Assembly (NCBI GenBank): GCA_012719195.1
Contig: JAAYAV010000175.1
Location: 1-8,968, forward strand
Origin: Anaerolineae bacterium
Lineage (GTDB): Bacteria; Chloroflexota; Anaerolineae; DRVO01
Reading direction: 5' to 3'
DNA: 8,968 bases
Numbering within the stretch: the first letter of the stretch is position 1; each line of letters begins with the position of its first letter. Shown here piece by piece: positions 5,449 through 8,968 of the stretch. The notes under the pieces were generated by a model, which was not told the origin of the DNA, did no database searches, and worked only from the letters and a program-made list of their open reading frames with translations. The position numbers and the translations under genes are program-made.

Positions 5449-7917
5449 CTACTCGCGCATCCGCGCTCCTAACCGCTCCACCAGCCGGCGCGCGATGCGC
5501 GCGTGGGTCCGCCGCACCTCATCCTCGGCCGGAGTGCGATCCACGGCGCTGTAGACCAGGCGGAACGCCAGGCCCCGCTCCCCTTCGGGAATGGGGTCGC
5601 CCTGGTAGACGTCGAACAGGCGCACCGATGTCAGCAGTCCGCCTCCGGCGCGACGGATCTCCTCTTCAGCCGTAGCCGCCGGCACGTCTCGCGACAGCAC
5701 AAGCGCTAGGTCCTGGATCACGGAGGGGAAGCGAGAGACCGGCGCCAGGTCGGTCCGCTCCACCCACGCGCTTACCAGCGGTTCGAGGTTCAGTTCCCAC
5801 ACCAGGGTGGCGCGATCGGGCAGGCCGTAGAACAATCGCACCGCCGGGTGCAACTCACCCAGGTAGCCGATCTCGGTCCCGTCCTCGAGCGAGACTGCCG
5901 CTGTCTTCCCCGGATGCATACCGTCCCGCTGGGTGGCCGAGAAGCGCAGGGTGATCCCCATGCGCTGGGCCACTTCCTCCAGGGCGCCCTTGCAGTCGAA
6001 GAAGTCCAGCGCCCGCGTACCGTCTATCGTCCAGTGCGGATCTCCCGCTGCGCCTATGAAGACAGCAGCGACACGGCTCGGCTCGTCGGGAAGGTCCTCC
6101 CCCGCCACCGGCTCGAACACGCGGCCGATCTCGAAGAGGCGGATGGCTTCGGCGAATCGGGCGTTGTCTCGCGCCGCACCCAGCAACCCGGGGAGCACCA
6201 GCCGCCTCATCCACTGCCGGTCGGCGGCCAGCGGGTTCTGCAGGCGAACGTAGTCGGACTCGCTGACAGCTCCGTCCGGGTGCAGCGGGCCTTCCTGCCG
6301 CCAATCCACCACGGAGTAGGTGATCACCTCCTGCAGCCCGGCCGCCACGAGAAGGTTCTGCAACACCTCCTCGCCGCGCAGGGCGCGGTCATCATGCTCG
6401 GGAGGCAGCTCGTCGCGCATCCGCGTCGTCGGCAGGCGCTCGTAGCCGTAGGCGCGGGCGATCTCCTCGTACAGGTCCTCGCGAATGCCTACATCGAGCC
6501 GGTGATCGGGCGCCGTGATCTGCCAGGATCGCCGGCCACGGTCCACCTTGAACTGAAGCGAGGCCAGGAGACCGGCGATGGTGTCGTCGTCTACGTCCAG
6601 CCCCAGCACCTGGCGGGCGCGGTCCGTGTCCAGGTCCACCACCACCTCCGGCTGCGGCACCGGATAGGCGTCCACGATGCCGGCCTGAATCGTGCCGCCG
6701 GCGAGCGACCGCATCAGCTCCGCCGCCCGCGTCGCCGCCTGGTCGGTGAGGGCCGGGGGCACGCCGCGACCGAAGCGCGTCGCCGCCTCCGACGTCAACC
6801 GCAGCTTGCGGGAGGAGGTGCGGTTGCCGATCATGTCGAACGCCGCCGCCTCCAGTAGGACGTCTTGCGTCTCCGGGCCGATCTCAGACTCCAGGCCGCC
6901 CATCACGCCCGCCACCGCCACCGGTCCGCCGCCGTCGGTGATGAGCAGGATGTCCGGGTCTAGCTGGCGCGCCTGCCCATCCAGCGTGGTCATCGTCTCG
7001 CCCGGGCCAGCGCGCCGAACTCGGATGATCGGCTTGTCCGCGGGCGCCATCTTGCCCGTCGGTCCCCGCAGCCGGTTGTAGTCGAAGGCGTGCAGCGGCT
7101 GACCCCACTCCAGCATGACGTAGTTGGTTATGTCCACGATGTTGCTGATGGGACGTACGCCGCACAGCTGTAGCCGGCGCTGCATCCAGAAGGGCGACGG
7201 GCCCAGCTTGATGCCCCGGATCACGGTGGCGGCGTAGCGGGGGCAAAGGTCCGGGTCGTCGATCACCACGTCGATCTGATCCGCCGCTGCCGGCCCCTCC
7301 ACCACCATCTCCGGCCGCTTCAGCTTAAGGGGAGCGCCGGTCAGCGCCGCCACCTCGCGGGCGATCCCGATGATGGACAGGCAGCGCGCCAGATTGGGCG
7401 TCAGGTCAATGTCAAGCACCGTGTCGCCCAAGTAGTCGGTCAAAGGCATGCCGAGCGGGGCGTCGTCCGGCAGAATGAGGATGCCCTCGTGCTCCTCGGA
7501 GAGATCTAGTTCCTTCTCCGAACACACCATTCCCTCGGACGCCACGCCGCGAATGCGGCCGGGCTTCAGGGTGATCCAGCGCCTCTCCTCGGAGTGGCCG
7601 TCTATCAGGCGCGCGCCCGTCAGGGCCAGCACTACCTTGGCGCCTGCCTCGCCCACCTTGATGTTGGGAGCGCCGGTGACCACCTGGATGGTCTGCGGCC
7701 CACCATAGTCCACCACAGGCAGAGTCAGTCGGTCGGCGTTCGGGTGCGGATCCACCCGCACCACTTGGCCCACCACCACCCTTTCCCGATCCCACCAGTC
7801 GCCGATGCGGTCCACCGACTTCACTTCCAGTCCGGCGAGGGTAAGCCGCTCCGCCAGGTCTTCCACCGGCAGGTTTATGTCAACGTACTCGCGCAGCCAG
7901 CCTATGGGCGCTCTCAT
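5449..7917 (-). CDS. pheT: Phenylalanyl-tRNA synthetase beta subunit
   Basis: This is the large subunit of the cytosolic alpha2-beta2 enzyme that charges tRNA-Phe with phenylalanine. At 822 residues it has the usual bacterial length and complete domain order. The order is an N-terminal helix ('WLREYVDI'), an EMAP/OB-type tRNA-binding domain (about 40-150, 'DPHPNADRL', 'SEGMVCSEKEL'), B3/B4 editing domain (about 215-385), B5 domain (about 420-495), a catalytic-like core (about 500-710) and C-terminal FDX-ACB anticodon-binding domain (about 727-822, 'SRFPSVIQDLALVL'). Editing-site hallmarks are present: 'NIVDITNYVML' (259-269), 'GQPLHAFDY' with H277, and 'LLEAAAFD' with E356. The segment 'SEAATRFGRGVPP' differs slightly from the more common 'SDASxRFERGVDP' form. 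ATG at 7917 has a purine-rich GGGGAG six bases upstream. pheT follows pheS by 16 bases and they form one operon. Confidence 0.98.
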   Translation of the reverse strand: MRAPIGWLREYVDINLPVEDLAERLTLAGLEVKSVDRIGDWWDRERVVVGQVVRVDPHPNADRLTLPVVDYGGPQTIQVVTGAPNIKVGEAGAKVVLALTGARLIDGHSEERRWITLKPGRIRGVASEGMVCSEKELDLSEEHEGILILPDDAPLGMPLTDYLGDTVLDIDLTPNLARCLSIIGIAREVAALTGAPLKLKRPEMVVEGPAAADQIDVVIDDPDLCPRYAATVIRGIKLGPSPFWMQRRLQLCGVRPISNIVDITNYVMLEWGQPLHAFDYNRLRGPTGKMAPADKPIIRVRRAGPGETMTTLDGQARQLDPDILLITDGGGPVAVAGVMGGLESEIGPETQDVLLEAAAFDMIGNRTSSRKLRLTSEAATRFGRGVPPALTDQAATRAAELMRSLAGGTIQAGIVDAYPVPQPEVVVDLDTDRARQVLGLDVDDDTIAGLLASLQFKVDRGRRSWQITAPDHRLDVGIREDLYEEIARAYGYERLPTTRMRDELPPEHDDRALRGEEVLQNLLVAAGLQEVITYSVVDWRQEGPLHPDGAVSESDYVRLQNPLAADRQWMRRLVLPGLLGAARDNARFAEAIRLFEIGRVFEPVAGEDLPDEPSRVAAVFIGAAGDPHWTIDGTRALDFFDCKGALEEVAQRMGITLRFSATQRDGMHPGKTAAVSLEDGTEIGYLGELHPAVRLFYGLPDRATLVWELNLEPLVSAWVERTDLAPVSRFPSVIQDLALVLSRDVPAATAEEEIRRAGGGLLTSVRLFDVYQGDPIPEGERGLAFRLVYSAVDRTPAEDEVRRTHARIARRLVERLGARMRE

Positions 7918-7923
7918 GTTCTT

Positions 7924-7929
7924 CTCCCC
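7924..7929 (-). promoter_or_regulatory. Ribosome binding site of pheT in the pheS-pheT gap
   Basis: The minus strand reads GAGGGAGGGGAGAAGAAC before the pheT ATG. The GGGGAG core lies six bases upstream, and an overlapping GGAGG lies a little further away. The signal fills most of the 16-base intergenic gap and explains efficient co-expression of the two subunits. Confidence 0.7.
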
Positions 7930-7933
7930 TCCC

Positions 7934-8965
7934 TCACAGGTTGCCGAACTGCCGCAGGAAGCGGAGGTCGTTCCCGTAGAAGTAGCGAATGTCGTCCACG
8001 TCGTTCAGGATCATGGCGATGCGCTCCGGGCCCATGCCGAAGGCGAAACCACTGAACTGCTCGGGGTCATAGCCGCCGTTGCGCAGCACGGTGGGGTGCA
8101 CCATGCCCGCCCCGGCGATCTCCACCCAGCCGGTGTGTTTGCACACCCGGCAGCCCTCGCCGCCGCAGATGATGCAGTCCATGTCCACCTCCACGCTGGG
8201 CTCGGTGAAGGGGAAGTAGCTGGCGCGGAAGCGCATCTGCCGCTCTGGGCCGAACATGCGTCGGGCGAAAGTGGCCATCACCCCTTTCAGGTCTGCCAGT
8301 GTGATGTCCGTGCCGATGGCCAGGCCCTCCACCTGGTGGAACATGAACTCAGACCGCGCGGTGACCTGCTCGTAGCGGTAGCACTTCCCGGGCACGATGA
8401 CGCGCACCGGCTCCGGGCAGTAGTCGCGCATGGCCCGCATCTGGCCCGGCGACGTGTGCGTTCGCAGCACCACGGAGTCGCTCACATAGAAGGTGTCCCA
8501 CATGTCGCGCGCCGGATGCTCGGGGGGCATGTTGAGCAGTTCGAAGTTGTAGAGGTCGCTCTCCACCTCGCGGGAGCGATACACCTGGAAGCCCATCTCG
8601 GCGAAGATGGCGTACATGCGGCGCAGTGTCAGGGTGATGGGATGCAGCCCGCCCGTCCAGGGGCGGCGACCGGGCAGAGTGACGTCAATCGTCTCCTCCA
8701 CCAAGGCGCGTGCCAGTTCGACCTCTCGGATCTCGGTCTGGCGAGCGGTGTGGCGCTCCTCCAGGAGCAGTCGCAGCTGATTGCCCGCCTGACCCGCTTG
8801 CGGGCGCTCCTCGGCGGGAAGCGAGCCGATGCTGCGCATGAACACCGTGACCTTGCCCTTGCGGCCCAGGTAGTCCTGGTGCCAGGCCTCGAGTTCCTCG
8901 CTGTTGGTCGCCGCCGCCAGCGACGACAGTGCCGCTTGCTCCATCGCCTCCAGTACTGTGGACAC
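7934..8965 (-). CDS. pheS: Phenylalanyl-tRNA synthetase alpha subunit
   Basis: This is the catalytic subunit of phenylalanyl-tRNA synthetase, a class II synthetase that makes Phe-AMP and transfers phenylalanine to tRNA-Phe. At 343 residues it is full length. An N-terminal coiled-coil tRNA-binding arm (about 1-90, with 'DYLGRKGKVT') is followed by the class II core. Motif 1 lies near 108-128 ('HPITLTLRRMYAIF'), motif 2 near 188-214 ('CYRYEQVTARSE', 'FMFHQVEG') and motif 3 near 306-322 ('GFAFGMGPERIAM', with R315). 'FTEPSVEVD' (253-261) is another family signature. A four-cysteine knuckle, C264/C267/C272/C275, matches the form seen in many Bacillus-type PheS proteins and probably holds zinc or is structural. 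The start is GTG at 8965. TGA lies directly before it in frame, so the protein cannot be longer. ATG at codon 8 has GGAGG only two bases upstream, too close to favour it. The ribosome binding site, promoter and any attenuator are beyond the window. Confidence 0.97.
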   Translation of the reverse strand: MSTVLEAMEQAALSSLAAATNSEELEAWHQDYLGRKGKVTVFMRSIGSLPAEERPQAGQAGNQLRLLLEERHTARQTEIREVELARALVEETIDVTLPGRRPWTGGLHPITLTLRRMYAIFAEMGFQVYRSREVESDLYNFELLNMPPEHPARDMWDTFYVSDSVVLRTHTSPGQMRAMRDYCPEPVRVIVPGKCYRYEQVTARSEFMFHQVEGLAIGTDITLADLKGVMATFARRMFGPERQMRFRASYFPFTEPSVEVDMDCIICGGEGCRVCKHTGWVEIAGAGMVHPTVLRNGGYDPEQFSGFAFGMGPERIAMILNDVDDIRYFYGNDLRFLRQFGNL

Positions 8966-8968
8966 TCA

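Noticed and set aside
5848..6858. 336-codon open frame on the plus strand, antisense to pheT
   Set aside because: It lies wholly inside pheT, has a His/Arg/Gln-rich composition with no recognisable domain, and is the expected by-product of GC-rich codon bias on the opposite strand.
8143..8176. Four-cysteine knuckle in PheS considered as a novel insertion
   Set aside because: The CxxC-x4-CxxC pattern with following TGW is familiar from many Bacillus-type PheS proteins, so it is a family feature and not new.
1..8968. CRISPR arrays, insertion sequences, tRNA genes or phage genes
   Set aside because: I found no regularly spaced repeats, no transposase or integrase motifs and no cloverleaf candidates; nearly all of the window is coding for housekeeping proteins.

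Overview
The window is ordinary, densely packed, GC-rich bacterial chromosome (roughly two-thirds G+C by eye, not counted). It carries seven protein genes, one of them only a start fragment. I see no mobile element, CRISPR array, tRNA or rRNA, and no gene-free stretch above 300 bases. The proteins look bacterial, and the style of the PheT sequence (for example 'DIDLTPNLARCLS' and 'TSEAATRFGRGVPP') recalls Chloroflexota. That assignment is recall-based inference of moderate confidence, not a search result.

Layout. (1) Positions 1-2752, minus strand: an operon transcribed right to left as yqeY (GatB/YqeY domain), pgpH (7TM receptor with HD hydrolase) and ybeY (rRNA maturation endonuclease, only its first codons inside the window). 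A textbook promoter (TTGACC, 17 bp, TATAAT) lies at 2792-2820. It shows that the long reading frame starting at 2830 is not the true yqeY start. (2) Positions 2753-2897: a compact divergent control region with back-to-back promoters. (3) Positions 2898-5372, plus strand: a two-gene operon of zinc/cobalt-type peptidases, an M42 aminopeptidase and an M20 metallohydrolase, 24 bases apart, each with a strong Shine-Dalgarno sequence. (4) Positions 5373-5448: a short convergent intergenic region with a hairpin that best serves as terminator for the minus-strand genes. (5) Positions 5449-8965, minus strand: pheS and pheT, the two subunits of phenylalanyl-tRNA synthetase, 16 bases apart. The promoter and any attenuator or T-box would lie beyond the right edge.

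Functionally the window is housekeeping: tRNA charging (PheST), ribosome/rRNA maturation (YbeY), probable c-di-AMP turnover (PgpH), a small protein with a tRNA-amidotransferase-related domain (YqeY), and peptide recycling (M42 and M20). I do not see a previously undescribed system. The points most worth a second look are the divergent control region with possible operator repeats, the single in-frame amber codon between yqeY and pgpH, the Pro/Ala/Glu-rich tail of PgpH, and the paired peptidase operon.
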